A stretch of 51,532 nucleotides of DNA from Geminicoccaceae bacterium (GCA_028285265.1 JANQPX010000080.1:1-51532); one strand, 5' to 3'. Shown: positions 1 to 8,327, counted from the first letter of the stretch. Numbers and translations are program-made. The notes: generated from the sequence alone by a model not told the origin.

Positions 1-65
1 GTAAGTTCACCAAAGGCTTACACGGCTTAATAGCAAAGACTAAGTTTAAACTACTGTCTCAAAAC

Positions 66-200
66 GCCTTTTGACACAGGCTGGGTCAAAAGGGTGAACC
101 AGCGCAACATCGAGCCGCGCCCGCTTTGCTAGGCAAAGCAGCCTCTAAGGCCGGAATTCGCCTGGCATGTCTGCTGTCAAGCGCATTCTCACCAGACGAA
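66..200 (+). repeat. Dispersed intergenic repeat, family A, copy 1
   Basis: A noncoding block that recurs at about 993, 2815, 11765 and 13986. It opens with an inverted repeat, TTTTGAC (69-75) and GTCAAAA (85-91) with a 9-nt spacer. A GCTAGGCAAAGCAG box follows, and then a core containing ATGTCTGCTGTC and GCGCATTCTC. The rest of 1-419 contains no gene that I can support. Confidence 0.7.
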
Positions 201-419
201 CCTGGGCTGCGATGTACCAATTTGGGCCGTTAGACTTCACCAAAAAGCATGCGATCTCTTCACCTAGCGTACCTCCTCTGCCATCCTGTAACAAACGTAA
301 AGGTTCTTCCTTAGGTCAACTTGCTATGGGATTCGATGGGCGATCAGCGTTGGCTTCTTGTGGTAGTTCTTTAAGTTTGAAGGGCTTCAGGGCCCAATTC
401 AATTGGAGAGCTTCAAATC

Positions 420-983
420 ATGAGGCAAGATGTTATTGATGCTCTTGGGCATCCATTATTTGTTGCCATATTTTCGATTGTAGTCAGCGGCATCTTACTT
501 GCAGAATTCTCTCGCAGACGAGATAGAAGGAATGAAATTCTTAAACAGCGTATCAATTTTATTGATGAGACAGTAGCGCTATTGAACCGAGCAGTTAGCA
601 ATGTTTTTTCGGACGTTGCCGATGGCCCTGGAGAGCCTGGGGAGCAGACATTCGAATCGATAGGTGTTGCTTTCCGCCACCGGTTACGATTCGAGCTTTA
701 CTCACATGCACTGTTTCAAGGGCAAGTGGATACCGAAAAGGATTTTGTCGACATCTTACACTGTCTCAACGCCGTGGCGCAGGAAATGAGAGGGGGTGAA
801 TGGCGTGGCAAAGATCATATTGAATGTCGCAACCAACTGGTCGAAAGATGGAAGATCGAAAAACTTGACATGTCGTGGGCTCGTAATTTGCCAGATGAGC
901 GCAAGGAGTATGCGACCTCTGTCGGTGTCTGCTTTCGGAGTTCCCGAGAGCTATTGTCAATGATGCTTAAGGCCACTGTCTAG
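420..983 (+). CDS. Hypothetical protein with N-terminal membrane anchor
   Basis: A 187-residue protein that I do not recognise. Residues about 12-30 form one hydrophobic segment followed at once by an Arg-rich stretch (RRRDRR), so the chain is probably anchored in the inner membrane with the rest in the cytoplasm. Residues about 36-65 look helical and could form a coiled coil. The remainder is soluble, charged and holds several Trp and Cys residues. The start is supported by a GGAGAG upstream. The gene stands alone between two copies of the family A repeat, so it is probably monocistronic. No catalytic motif is visible and no function is proposed. Confidence 0.6.
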   Translation: MRQDVIDALGHPLFVAIFSIVVSGILLAEFSRRRDRRNEILKQRINFIDETVALLNRAVSNVFSDVADGPGEPGEQTFESIGVAFRHRLRFELYSHALFQGQVDTEKDFVDILHCLNAVAQEMRGGEWRGKDHIECRNQLVERWKIEKLDMSWARNLPDERKEYATSVGVCFRSSRELLSMMLKATV

Positions 984-992
984 CGTCGCGTT

Positions 993-1115
993 TGGGTTCA
1001 AAAGGGTGAGTTATCGCCACATCAAGTAGCGCCCGCATTAACAGGTAAAACAGCTTTTAAGGCCGGAACTCGCCTGAAATGTCTGCTGTCGAGCGCATTC
1101 TCGCCAGGCGGTTTT
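993..1115 (+). repeat. Dispersed intergenic repeat, family A, copy 2
   Basis: Diverged copy of the element at 66-200. The order of blocks is the same (GGTTCAAAAGGGTGAG, a GCGCCCGC box, a GGCCGGAA box, ATGTCTGCTGTC, GCGCATTCTCGCCAG), but the left arm of the opening inverted repeat has been lost. The spacer from here to 1382 holds nothing else that I recognise. Confidence 0.65.
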
Positions 1116-1382
1116 GGCCGCGTTGTGCCGATTGCTGCCAAATTACATGCAGGTGTGAGTACCAAATTCGCAGGTGAGCAGTCAGTGATGTCCGAAGTAA
1201 AGTTAGCTGCATGAACTAACCGCCTTTTGCCTCACCCAGTCGCTTCGGATTACTTTTTCTAAACCAAATTGCAGCAAATCTCGTTTGTGCCCGGGCTCAG
1301 TGATGCGTATCTCGAGAAGTGCAAAGCCCATTCGTAATTGATGGTTTTAACCCACGAAGCTTAGGCATGAAGGAGCAAAGCA

Positions 1383-1604
1383 ATGAGTTTCGCACGCGTT
1401 GCCTCGCCATCTCGCAATCATGCTGCACGGACTGTCTTCGGGCACGAGTGGTTTTGGTCGGCCGTAAGCTTCTTCGCCTGCTGGCGCGAACGCGAAACGC
1501 AACGCCGACAGCTGCGCATGCTGAACGACCGCATGCTGCGCGATATCGGGCTCACCCGGAGCGATGTCGATCACGAAATCCGGAAGCCGTTCTGGCAGGG
1601 CTGA
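1383..1604 (+). CDS. DUF1127 domain small protein
   Basis: A 73-residue protein. The C-terminal half matches the DUF1127 (YjiS-like) pattern: an Arg-rich helix around WRERETQRRQ, then LNDRMLRDIGLTRSDV and an ending close to KPFW. DUF1127 proteins are small and Arg-rich. In alphaproteobacteria several have been linked to RNA binding and to phosphate or stress metabolism, but the role of this one is not known. The start at 1383 follows AAGGAG at good spacing. A small membrane protein gene starts 61 bp downstream on the same strand and may be co-transcribed. Confidence 0.8.
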   Translation: MSFARVASPSRNHAARTVFGHEWFWSAVSFFACWRERETQRRQLRMLNDRMLRDIGLTRSDVDHEIRKPFWQG

Positions 1605-1665
1605 CCAACGACAGATTCAAGGAACGCGGCCCGTTCGCGGTTCCGACTTCAAGGAGAAGACGACC

Positions 1666-1890
1666 ATGGCCACGATGCGCCATACCCTTAGGCTGCACTC
1701 GCAAGGAATCAAGACCGGACCCAGCACGAGCTTGTCCATGGTGCTCTCAGCCCTCCTCCTTGCGTTGTTACTGGGATTCGGCGCTGCCTACACGCAGCAT
1801 GAGCGCCCAGCTTTCGCGGATCCCACCGTCGGGCTTTCGAAGGATGGATCACCGCTCGACGGACGAGGCAAGTGGGGCGGCTACTTGTAG
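1666..1890 (+). CDS. Small single-pass membrane protein
   Basis: A 74-residue protein. I chose the ATG at 1666 because AAGGAGAAG precedes it; an upstream in-frame ATG at 1564 lies inside the DUF1127 gene and has no ribosome-binding site. Residues about 22-42 are a strongly hydrophobic Leu/Ala helix, and the tail is short, polar and Gly-rich. It follows the DUF1127 gene by 61 bp in the same direction, so the two may be co-transcribed. I do not recognise the family. Confidence 0.5.
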   Translation: MATMRHTLRLHSQGIKTGPSTSLSMVLSALLLALLLGFGAAYTQHERPAFADPTVGLSKDGSPLDGRGKWGGYL

Positions 1891-2161
1891 TAGCAACCCT
1901 TGCGGAACGGCGGAGGTCTAGGAAAAGTTATCTTTGTTGAAAGACAGCGCCTTCGCCATGCGCACGAGTCTGACCGGAAGAGCGCGGGCATTCCGGTTGC
2001 ATGGCGGAGGCCCGGATCATCTGGCCTCGCCGTGGGGATCGCTTTCCGTCAGACTCGGTCTTTTGACCGACTCCCGAAGAGGCTGCTTCCTGAGTGCATT
2101 CTCACCAGAAGCGGTCAAACTGGCTCTGATGATCAAGCTCATGGCCAGGACAACCTTGAGC

Positions 2162-2677
2162 TTATAGGTCATTAACTCCATCAGAAACGCCACCATCAGG
2201 TGGATCTTCTGGTGGATGCGCGTTCGCATGATGTCCGTCACATGGACAGCCGCAGCGGAACAGCACGATGGTGGTGATTAGACCTAGTTTGGTTTCAACA
2301 TGAACGAGATGACCGAAGTTGGCCGCTTGTTCAAACTGTGCTCGATAGTCGTCTAGGTTTCGCGCCAGTTGACCGTCACTTCGTCGAAATGCGGCGCCCT
2401 TTTCTGCTTCCAAGAACGCATCCTCTTGCAGAATACCGAAGTCTCGAAAGATTCGCACGGAAACAAGACTTCCACTTGGCGTCTCATAGTGTAACCAATC
2501 AACACAACCTATAAAAACATTCGTTTGCGCATCGATGAGATCACCAACATCGGGAAATCCGACGACGTCACCAAGCTCATCAGGAGAAAATTCAAGACCT
2601 TGAAGTCTTGATAACTTGTCGACCATTTCGCGCGTCACGCGAACTTTCTTCTTCTTGTTCTTTTTCTTCTTTGCCAT
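2162..2677 (-). CDS. Hypothetical soluble protein with Lys-rich N-terminus
   Basis: A 171-residue protein that I do not recognise. It begins with an almost unbroken Lys/Asn run (residues 2-12), which could bind nucleic acid or simply be disordered. A compact-looking acidic domain of about 120 residues follows. The last 30 residues are His-, Pro- and Gly-rich and look like read-through into unrelated sequence, so the native C-terminus may have been lost. AAAGGG precedes the ATG. The 271-bp spacer on its left (1891-2161) holds nothing that I recognise. Confidence 0.5.
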   Translation of the reverse strand: MAKKKKNKKKKVRVTREMVDKLSRLQGLEFSPDELGDVVGFPDVGDLIDAQTNVFIGCVDWLHYETPSGSLVSVRIFRDFGILQEDAFLEAEKGAAFRRSDGQLARNLDDYRAQFEQAANFGHLVHVETKLGLITTIVLFRCGCPCDGHHANAHPPEDPPDGGVSDGVNDL

Positions 2678-2814
2678 CGCACGGCCCTTTCAATCAAAAT
2701 GCCTTTCTCATTGTTGCTAACGGCAGTCCGGTTTCAACTACAGACGTGCAACTTACGTTTGTGTCTATGATAGACGCAGAGTGAAACAGCACAGCTTGAA
2801 GGCTGCCCCGTGTC

Positions 2815-2890
2815 AAGATTGGGGCAGTAAACGCCCTAGCCGCTTGCCTGGGGTGTCTGCTTGTCGGCGCATTCCTGCCGAAGGCATTTC
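2815..2890 (+). repeat. Partial family A repeat
   Basis: Only the core of family A is preserved here (GCCTGGGGTGTCTGCTTGTC, then GGCGCATTCCTGCC). It sits just past the 3' end of the lysR-type gene. This is a degenerate copy. Confidence 0.45.
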
Positions 2891-2915
2891 GATGGGTTAG
2901 GGCTAGTTCCAGTGG

Positions 2916-3824
2916 TTAAGCCCCCTTGCCAGCCTGTTTTTGCTTTTTGCAAACAGAGACGAGCCAATCTCGAACAAGGCTGATCGGCATCCTGTCTTGA
3001 TCTCCGGTCCGGCAAACGAAATAGAGCGCACGGTCTTGCGGAATTGTTGTCTCGTCCAAGCGCATGAGCCGACCGGCGGCAAGATCGTCGGCGATGAGCA
3101 CCTGTCTCGCCAGAATGGCTCCCTGACCATCAATGGCAGCAGTGATCAAGACGGCGGAGTCACAAAACCTGACATCTGCCGTCGCTACGCGGGATCGTTC
3201 CAGTCCAACGGTTTCCGCCCATATCTCCCAACCCGGATTGAATTGGTCGTGAAGCAACGGGAGCCCGGTGATCGCTCTTGGCGTCAAAGGTGCCGTCTTA
3301 TCTCTAATCAGTGATGGCGCGCCAACAACAATGAGGTCTTCGTCCATCAACCGCTCACAATAAAGCTCTCCCCAGTTTGGAATGCCGTATCTTAAGGCGA
3401 TATCCACGTCACTCTGGCCAAAATCGACGATCTCGTCGTCGGTATCGAGGTAAAGCGCAATCCCAGAGTGCTCTGCTCGAAAGGCAGGTAACTTGGGCAC
3501 CAACCACTTTATGGCCAGCGAAGACGACAACGAGATTGTGACGCGGCGCCGATGCCGCGCGCGCTTAATGCCTTGAATACCAAGCTCGAGGGCAGAGAAC
3601 GCTTCTCTTGTCGCCACGTGCAGCTCAGCTCCCGCCTCGGTCATCTCGACACCATTGGGCAGGCGACGTAGCAGGGACACGCCAAGATACTGCTCAAGCT
3701 GCTTGATCTGCCTACTCACTGCCCCGTGCGTGACACCCAGGAGCTTCGCAGCTTTGCTTAGGTTGGACTGTGTTGCCGCCAAGTCGAAAGCCTGGAGTGC
3801 GCGCAGATGTCGAACGTCAGTCAT
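2916..3824 (-). CDS. LysR-family transcriptional regulator (GcvA-like)
   Basis: A 302-residue protein with the usual LysR layout. An N-terminal winged helix-turn-helix covers residues about 5-62, with the recognition helix near GVTHGAVSRQIKQLE. A linker helix and a C-terminal periplasmic-binding-like effector domain (about 90-295) follow. Length and pattern resemble the GcvA/AmpR group. I placed the start at MTDVRHL (3824), because the longer reading to 3875 would add 17 atypical residues and run through the likely operator. It diverges from the SDR gene at 3933, and LysR regulators commonly control the divergent neighbour. A 10-bp perfect inverted repeat has one arm beside each start codon and fits that role. 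The effector is unknown. Confidence 0.85.
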   Translation of the reverse strand: MTDVRHLRALQAFDLAATQSNLSKAAKLLGVTHGAVSRQIKQLEQYLGVSLLRRLPNGVEMTEAGAELHVATREAFSALELGIQGIKRARHRRRVTISLSSSLAIKWLVPKLPAFRAEHSGIALYLDTDDEIVDFGQSDVDIALRYGIPNWGELYCERLMDEDLIVVGAPSLIRDKTAPLTPRAITGLPLLHDQFNPGWEIWAETVGLERSRVATADVRFCDSAVLITAAIDGQGAILARQVLIADDLAAGRLMRLDETTIPQDRALYFVCRTGDQDRMPISLVRDWLVSVCKKQKQAGKGA

Positions 3825-3825
3825 C

Positions 3826-3920
3826 GATATGAGAATTCCTGATAGTGATGTTCGATAATGTCGTTTTACGCTCACAGACCATAATCGTATTCGTGATCAG
3901 ATGTCCTAATTTCTCATATC
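3826..3920. promoter_or_regulatory. Divergent lysR-SDR control region with inverted repeat
   Basis: GATATGAGAA at 3826-3835 is perfectly inverted as TTCTCATATC at 3911-3920. One arm touches the lysR start and the other lies just before the SDR ribosome-binding site. The arrangement suits a LysR dimer-of-dimers with autoregulation. The spacer is AT-rich. Confidence 0.5.
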
Positions 3921-3932
3921 AGGAGACACGCG

Positions 3933-4682
3933 ATGTCCGAGATCAAGGTGGCTCTCATGACAGGCACCGGCCAGGGCATTGGCAGAGGATGCGCCGTGGA
4001 GATGGCGAAGGCAGGCTACAAGGTCTCGTTGATGTCACCGTCCAATCGGTCGATCGAGCTGGCCAAGGAACTTGGCGGCATCGGCCGCAGCGGCTCGGTT
4101 CTGGATGCCATCGATCTTCAGGCGATGGTGGACGATACCATCCGTGAATACGGCCGCATTGATGCTGTGGTGAGCAATATGGGCCATGGCGGCGGTGTAC
4201 CAGAGGAGATCAAGACGGTCGGCTTTGATCCCGAATTCGACGGGCCGCTGCTAGAGCTAACGGACGAACTCTGGCACGACAGCCTCGATATGTACGTGCT
4301 CAACGTCGTCAAGCTTGCCCGAATTGTCACACCGATCATGATAAAACAGGGGGGCGGCGCGTTTGTGAACATTTCGTCGATGAATACGATCGAGCCGAGA
4401 GCACCCTATCCAATGAGCATGTTGCGCGGAGCTCTGCATAGCTTTTCCAAGCTCTACGGAGACCGCTATGCGCGCTACAACATTCGCATGAATAACCTTC
4501 TGCCGGGTTTCTGCGAGAACGTGAACCTCTCCGAGTTTGCTCGACGTTCTATTCCGGCTCAACGCCCGGCGACTTTCGAAGAGATTGGCCTGGCCTGCGT
4601 CTTCCTAGCTTCCGAAGGTGCACGATACATCAACGGACAAAACATCCTATCGGATGGTGGGATGAACCGGGCCGTGCGGTAG
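3933..4682 (+). CDS. Short-chain dehydrogenase/reductase, non-canonical active site
   Basis: A 249-residue Rossmann-fold oxidoreductase of the classical SDR length. The NAD(P) motif TGTGQGIG lies at residues about 10-17. SN(M)G stands where NNAG is usual, and NISS supplies the catalytic Ser. The canonical Tyr-x-x-x-Lys is not present: the equivalent stretch reads YPMSMLRGALHSFSK, with the Lys displaced downstream. A known SDR subgroup shares this P-x-S-x-x-x-R pattern. The substrate is unknown. AGGAG precedes the ATG. The gene diverges from a LysR gene that probably controls it. Confidence 0.85.
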   Translation: MSEIKVALMTGTGQGIGRGCAVEMAKAGYKVSLMSPSNRSIELAKELGGIGRSGSVLDAIDLQAMVDDTIREYGRIDAVVSNMGHGGGVPEEIKTVGFDPEFDGPLLELTDELWHDSLDMYVLNVVKLARIVTPIMIKQGGGAFVNISSMNTIEPRAPYPMSMLRGALHSFSKLYGDRYARYNIRMNNLLPGFCENVNLSEFARRSIPAQRPATFEEIGLACVFLASEGARYINGQNILSDGGMNRAVR

Positions 4683-4764
4683 TATCCTTAGGGTCAAGAC
4701 CAGCCCGTAGCGATCAGCCGCGGAGAACGGCTTTGGAGCGATTTCCAGACGCGGCTATACGGCC

Positions 4765-5118
4765 TTAGGAATCGTCTGCCTCAGGTTTCAAGAACACCTC
4801 CCGAAGTTCCTCCTCGACCGATGCCGCAGATTACAACAGCTTCAGATTGGCCTCATCGAGTTCGCTCTTGTTCGGCTTCTTCTCAAGCTCGATGAGTTCC
4901 CACCGAAGGTCATTGGCTGAGCGCTTGAGCTTCTCGATTGTCCAAGTCTCACCCGGCGGCTTGCCCCACTTCTTCACGAACTCGAAGAGCCCTCGACCCC
5001 AGCTTTGTCGTAGCGCCTGCTGCCCAAGATCTGTTCGCATGACAGCTTGCGCAACTCGTGTTGCCTCCGCACCCGATAGATCGCGCCTGCCCTGCTGTTT
5101 TGTTCCTAGCGTTGTCAT
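4765..5118 (-). pseudogene. Small hypothetical gene interrupted by an in-frame TAA
   Basis: The reading frame from the ATG at 5118 gives 95 residues up to a TAA at 4831-4833. The same frame then stays open and ends 21 codons later at 4765 in an acidic, natural-looking C-terminus (VEEELREVFLKPEADDS). I read this as a gene of about 117 codons with a recent nonsense mutation, although the TAA could be the real stop. The start is convincing, with GGGAGG in front and an ATGA overlap with the preceding small gene. The protein is helical and charged, and I do not recognise its family. Confidence 0.45.
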
Positions 5119-5234
5119 ACCGCCTCCCGCTTGCTCAAACCTCGCAATCTAAGCACGTCGGCAATGGCCCAAGCCTTACCGCGTTCAAGGCCGATCGACT
5201 GAACTATGCCGATCTTAAGCCTATCCACCGCCAT
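5115..5234 (-). CDS. Tiny hypothetical gene, translationally coupled
   Basis: A 39-residue frame starting at the ATG at 5234, preceded by GGGAAGG at 6 nt. Its TGA overlaps the ATG of the next gene as ATGA, the classic sign of translational coupling. The protein is basic and amphipathic (LERGKAWAIADVLRLRGL). Its family is unknown. It may be a remnant of a longer gene, since the frame stays open upstream for at least 30 more codons. Confidence 0.35.
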   Translation of the reverse strand: MAVDRLKIGIVQSIGLERGKAWAIADVLRLRGLSKREAV

Positions 5235-5326
5235 CTTGAACCTTCCCATTTCGAGCATGGCACGATGTCGTTGGTCGCCGGTTTTGCAGACGTTTCCGGC
5301 GCCTTGAGCCCAGCCGGTTTTGGTCT

Positions 5327-5565
5327 TTACTCCCGGTTTGCATTGGCACGTTCCAGCCAGCCACGGAGCAACGCCGCGAAACCGCCTTCCATGTCGACCG
5401 TGCCTTGCTCGACATGATGCTCTACAAACTTACCAATATGTCGCCAGAACGCTTGCTCGCCAGGATCCGATGGAAACACCGCCATGATGCCATCCGCGAT
5501 CCTCATGCAATCCTTGCATTGGGCGCGTTTGGTATGCTTGGGCTCTGGGCTGGTTTCTTCACTGC
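5327..5565 (-). pseudogene. Remnant of a Cys-containing hypothetical gene
   Basis: The minus frame ending at the TAA at 5327-5329 reads as about 70 plausible residues, including CKDCMRIADGIMAVFP and an FVEHHVEQG helix. It has no start codon in frame before a stop. A neighbouring frame offers a GTG start followed by KKPAQSPSIPN, so a single frameshift could have split the gene. It lies immediately upstream of the two small minus-strand genes and was probably part of the same operon. The rest of 5119-5678 holds nothing else that I recognise. Confidence 0.35.
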
Positions 5566-5678
5566 CAGCCTTTGACGGACGGCTTTAATATCGAAACCAG
5601 ATGAAAGGCCGGCTTCAGCGATGTGCCCAAAGTTCCCTCAGAAGCCGAGATCAGCTCTATGGAACAGTGACGTTGCTA

Positions 5679-6266
5679 TCAGCCTTTCGCTCGGCGAAAA
5701 CTTGAGGGTGGACGCTTGTACGTCTTAAGAAAGGCATCATTGAACCTTCTGATGCTCTGAAAGCCAGCGGCAAAAGCTACCTCACCCAGAGGCATGCTGG
5801 TATCGGTAATGAGGCGCTTCGCAGCCTGGACGCGTCGCGTGCCTGCAAACTCCCTTGGGGTCGCTCCGACATGCTTCATGAATAGTCGGGACAAATGTCG
5901 GGCGCCAATGCCGAGACATGCTGCAAGCTCATCCACCGAGCGAACATCGAGGAACCCTTTATCGATGAGGCGGAGACCTCGCTCGACCGTCGTTGCCGTA
6001 CCTTGCCAAGCAGGACTGCCGGGAGCGCTTTCGGGCCGGCAACGCAGGCAGGGGCGAAATCCTGCCCTCTCGGCCGCGGCAGCGGAGGGAACGAAGAAGA
6101 CGTTTTTCGAATGTGCGTGCGCTACAGGGCAAATGGGGCGGCAGTATATCTTGGTGGTGCGCACGCAGGTGAAGAACAAACCATCAAAGCGGCGATCACG
6201 AGCGATGCGGGCACGATCGCAGCGCTCCCAGTCTTGCCAGATGTCAACAGCCGAAAACTGATCCAT
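5679..6266 (-). CDS. adaA: AdaA-type methylphosphotriester-sensing AraC regulator
   Basis: A 195-residue protein in two parts. Residues about 12-85 are an Ada zinc-binding domain with all four metal cysteines (Cys42, Cys46, Cys73, Cys76) in YCRPIC and PCLRCRP. By homology with Ada, Cys42 should accept the methyl group from Sp-methylphosphotriesters in DNA. Residues about 95-192 are an AraC-type double helix-turn-helix. The length equals that of Bacillus AdaA (about 211 residues), so it need not be a truncated Ada-AlkA fusion. Methylation should turn it into an activator of alkylation-repair genes. No alkyltransferase or glycosylase gene is next to it. It diverges from the MFS gene. Confidence 0.85.
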   Translation of the reverse strand: MDQFSAVDIWQDWERCDRARIARDRRFDGLFFTCVRTTKIYCRPICPVAHAHSKNVFFVPSAAAAERAGFRPCLRCRPESAPGSPAWQGTATTVERGLRLIDKGFLDVRSVDELAACLGIGARHLSRLFMKHVGATPREFAGTRRVQAAKRLITDTSMPLGEVAFAAGFQSIRRFNDAFLKTYKRPPSSFRRAKG

Positions 6267-6488
6267 AGATCGCTGTTAGCAGGCGCTGTTGGTCTCATCT
6301 AGCCATTTTCGGACTTCGTCATCGAATGCCTGAGGATCGAGTCCGAACCTGGCCAGACAACCGGTCTCCGGTCTGGAACCTAATCCCTCTTATCTGTCCA
6401 ACGGCATCATTCGGCCTTCACCGAAGCAATTCGGCCAGCCGAATGATCATCATCGTCGTCATCGACACCATTGGAGACCACCCCCTCG

Positions 6489-7769
6489 ATGTCTTGTCTG
6501 ATCCCTCGACAGTTTTTTGGTTGGAAGGTCATGTGGGCCGCTCTTGTCGTAGCGGTTTTCGGCTGGGGTGTGGGCTTCTATGGACCGCCGGTGTTTCTGC
6601 ACACACTGGGAACAAGACGAGACTGGTCGATAAGCCTGGTATCGGCAGCGGTCACCACCCACTATCTTGTCGGCGCGTTCATTGTCGCCAGTTTGCCGGC
6701 GATCTATCGCAAGCTCGGATTGGCTCCCACCACCAAGGCCAGTGCGGTCTGCCTGGGTTTAGGCATGCTAGGCTGGGCGGTTGCCGAAGCCCCCTGGCAA
6801 CTCTTCCTGGCTACGCTTGTGAGCGGTGCCGGTTGGGCTGGAACGGGTGCCGTTGCCATCAATACGATGATCGCAACCTGGTTCGACCGAGGGCGAGCAA
6901 AAGCTCTCTCGGTTGCCTATAACGGCGCCAGCGTCGGCGGTGTGCTGCTGACCCCAATTTGGGTAGGACTCATCACCTATGGCGGCCTGGCGATGGCAGC
7001 TTTCACGGTTGGGGCAATCATGATCGCGGTCATCTGGTTTCTGTCCGACCGCTACGTTGCAATAACACCGACAAGCATAGGCACGACGATCGACGGTGGT
7101 CCAGTCGTATCGACAGTCGTGATGAACGCTGGGTCACAGATTGCTCAACGGCCGGGATGGACGCTTTGGACAAGCGGGACGTTCGTTACCTATGCCGCCG
7201 GCTTTACTATGGGTCTGTTCGTACAGGTCGGGATCATCGCCCATCTCTTTTCCTTGCTTACCCCCGACCTGGGTCTGCAGGGAGCCGGCTTGGCGATAGG
7301 CTTCGCTACGGCCTCGGCCATTGCCGGTCGGACGCTGGTTGGCTGGTTCTTACTGCCAACGACAGATCGACGGTTGGTCGCCGCGGCAACATATCTGGTA
7401 CAGGCGGTCGGCTGCTTCGCCTTGGCCATGGCCATTGGCCAGTCAGCCCCGATACTCCTCTTAGGTATCCTTCTTTTTGGCATCGGCATCGGCAATGTGA
7501 CGTCATTGCCACCGCTGATTGCCCAAGTCGAGTTTGCCCGCGCTGATGTCGCCCGAGCCATCGCCTTGGCGACGGCCATTGCTCAGGCCTCCTATGCCTT
7601 CGCGCCCGCGGCCTTTGGCCTGCTTCGGGAATGGCCGGAAGCTGTTGCTGGGTCTTCCCGCGTTACGGTGTTCTTTACGGTCGCAGCAGGGCTGCAGGTC
7701 ATGGCTGCGATCATCTATGCGATAGGTCGCCACCGCCATCGCAGGATTCGGGTCGCAGCATCTGATTGA
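6489..7769 (+). CDS. Major facilitator superfamily transporter
   Basis: A 426-residue polytopic membrane protein with about 12 hydrophobic helices and a central hydrophilic loop near residues 195-220, typical of MFS carriers. The sequence style (FFGWKV at the start, then FGWGVGFYGPPVFL) resembles the oxalate/formate and monocarboxylate porter branch. The substrate cannot be read from the sequence. The start is the ATG at 6489, which has GGAG 12 nt upstream; a TTG at 6471 is possible and adds six residues. It diverges from adaA across a 222-bp spacer that could hold both promoters. Confidence 0.85.
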   Translation: MSCLIPRQFFGWKVMWAALVVAVFGWGVGFYGPPVFLHTLGTRRDWSISLVSAAVTTHYLVGAFIVASLPAIYRKLGLAPTTKASAVCLGLGMLGWAVAEAPWQLFLATLVSGAGWAGTGAVAINTMIATWFDRGRAKALSVAYNGASVGGVLLTPIWVGLITYGGLAMAAFTVGAIMIAVIWFLSDRYVAITPTSIGTTIDGGPVVSTVVMNAGSQIAQRPGWTLWTSGTFVTYAAGFTMGLFVQVGIIAHLFSLLTPDLGLQGAGLAIGFATASAIAGRTLVGWFLLPTTDRRLVAAATYLVQAVGCFALAMAIGQSAPILLLGILLFGIGIGNVTSLPPLIAQVEFARADVARAIALATAIAQASYAFAPAAFGLLREWPEAVAGSSRVTVFFTVAAGLQVMAAIIYAIGRHRHRRIRVAASD

Positions 7770-7811
7770 AGGCAGCACCTTGGGTCGACACCGTCTTCTT
7801 GGAAAGCAAAG

Positions 7812-8051
7812 ATGACCAATGACACGCGTCGGTTCTATAGGCATGGTCTGGAGCACCTCATGCATCTGGATGAACTTGAACGCCGCGCAACCAAATTGAG
7901 AAGGCATTCTCCAAAAACACGACGCGGCACTGCGCGCATCAGACGCACGGCGGCCCGAGTTTTGGTGTCAATTGCGGCGTGGATCGACCCGGCTGAATCT
8001 GACACGTCAATAGACCTATGCTGCTTGCCCAAGCGGACAGAACCAAGGTAG
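7812..8051 (+). CDS. Small basic hypothetical protein
   Basis: A 79-residue, Arg-rich protein that I do not recognise. GGAAAG precedes the ATG, and the gene starts 42 bp after the MFS gene on the same strand. Residues 8-35 form a charged amphipathic helix (HGLEHLMHLDELERRATKL), and a short hydrophobic stretch follows near residue 50. It may be a real small gene, but the support is limited to the start site and composition. Confidence 0.35.
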   Translation: MTNDTRRFYRHGLEHLMHLDELERRATKLRRHSPKTRRGTARIRRTAARVLVSIAAWIDPAESDTSIDLCCLPKRTEPR

Positions 8052-8089
8052 AGCGCACGGTAAGCTGGTGACCATCTAGGGTTATGACT

Positions 8090-8220
8090 TGCCCCTAGCG
8101 CCGCTTGCGCAATGTCCGCTGTCGGCCTGGAAGTTGCCGATCTGGATGATCAATTCTCCCCCCCCAAAAGTCTGCTCTTGGGCGCCTTCTTACCACAAGG
8201 CTCATGACCAGGAAGTGCCA
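8090..8220 (+). repeat. Dispersed intergenic repeat, family B, copy 1
   Basis: Matches 16315-16446 over its whole length: a TGACTTGCCCCTAGCGC-like opening, CGCAATGTCCGCTGTCG, GAAGTTGCC, CCCAAAAG, CTCTTGGGCG and a terminal CATGACCAGGAAGTGCCA. The terminal motif is shared with families A and C. Confidence 0.65.
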
Positions 8221-8327
8221 GGAACAGACACTCCAAAAATCAGCGACAGTATGAACAGTCCATTCAGGTTCCTGTCACCCCACGAGGCGTAAGAAATCCC
8301 ATCATCTTGATCCGATGGGAGAATATC

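Noticed and set aside
1934..2167. 77-codon plus-strand frame after the small membrane protein gene
   Set aside because: No ribosome-binding site and no recognisable motif; the region looks intergenic.
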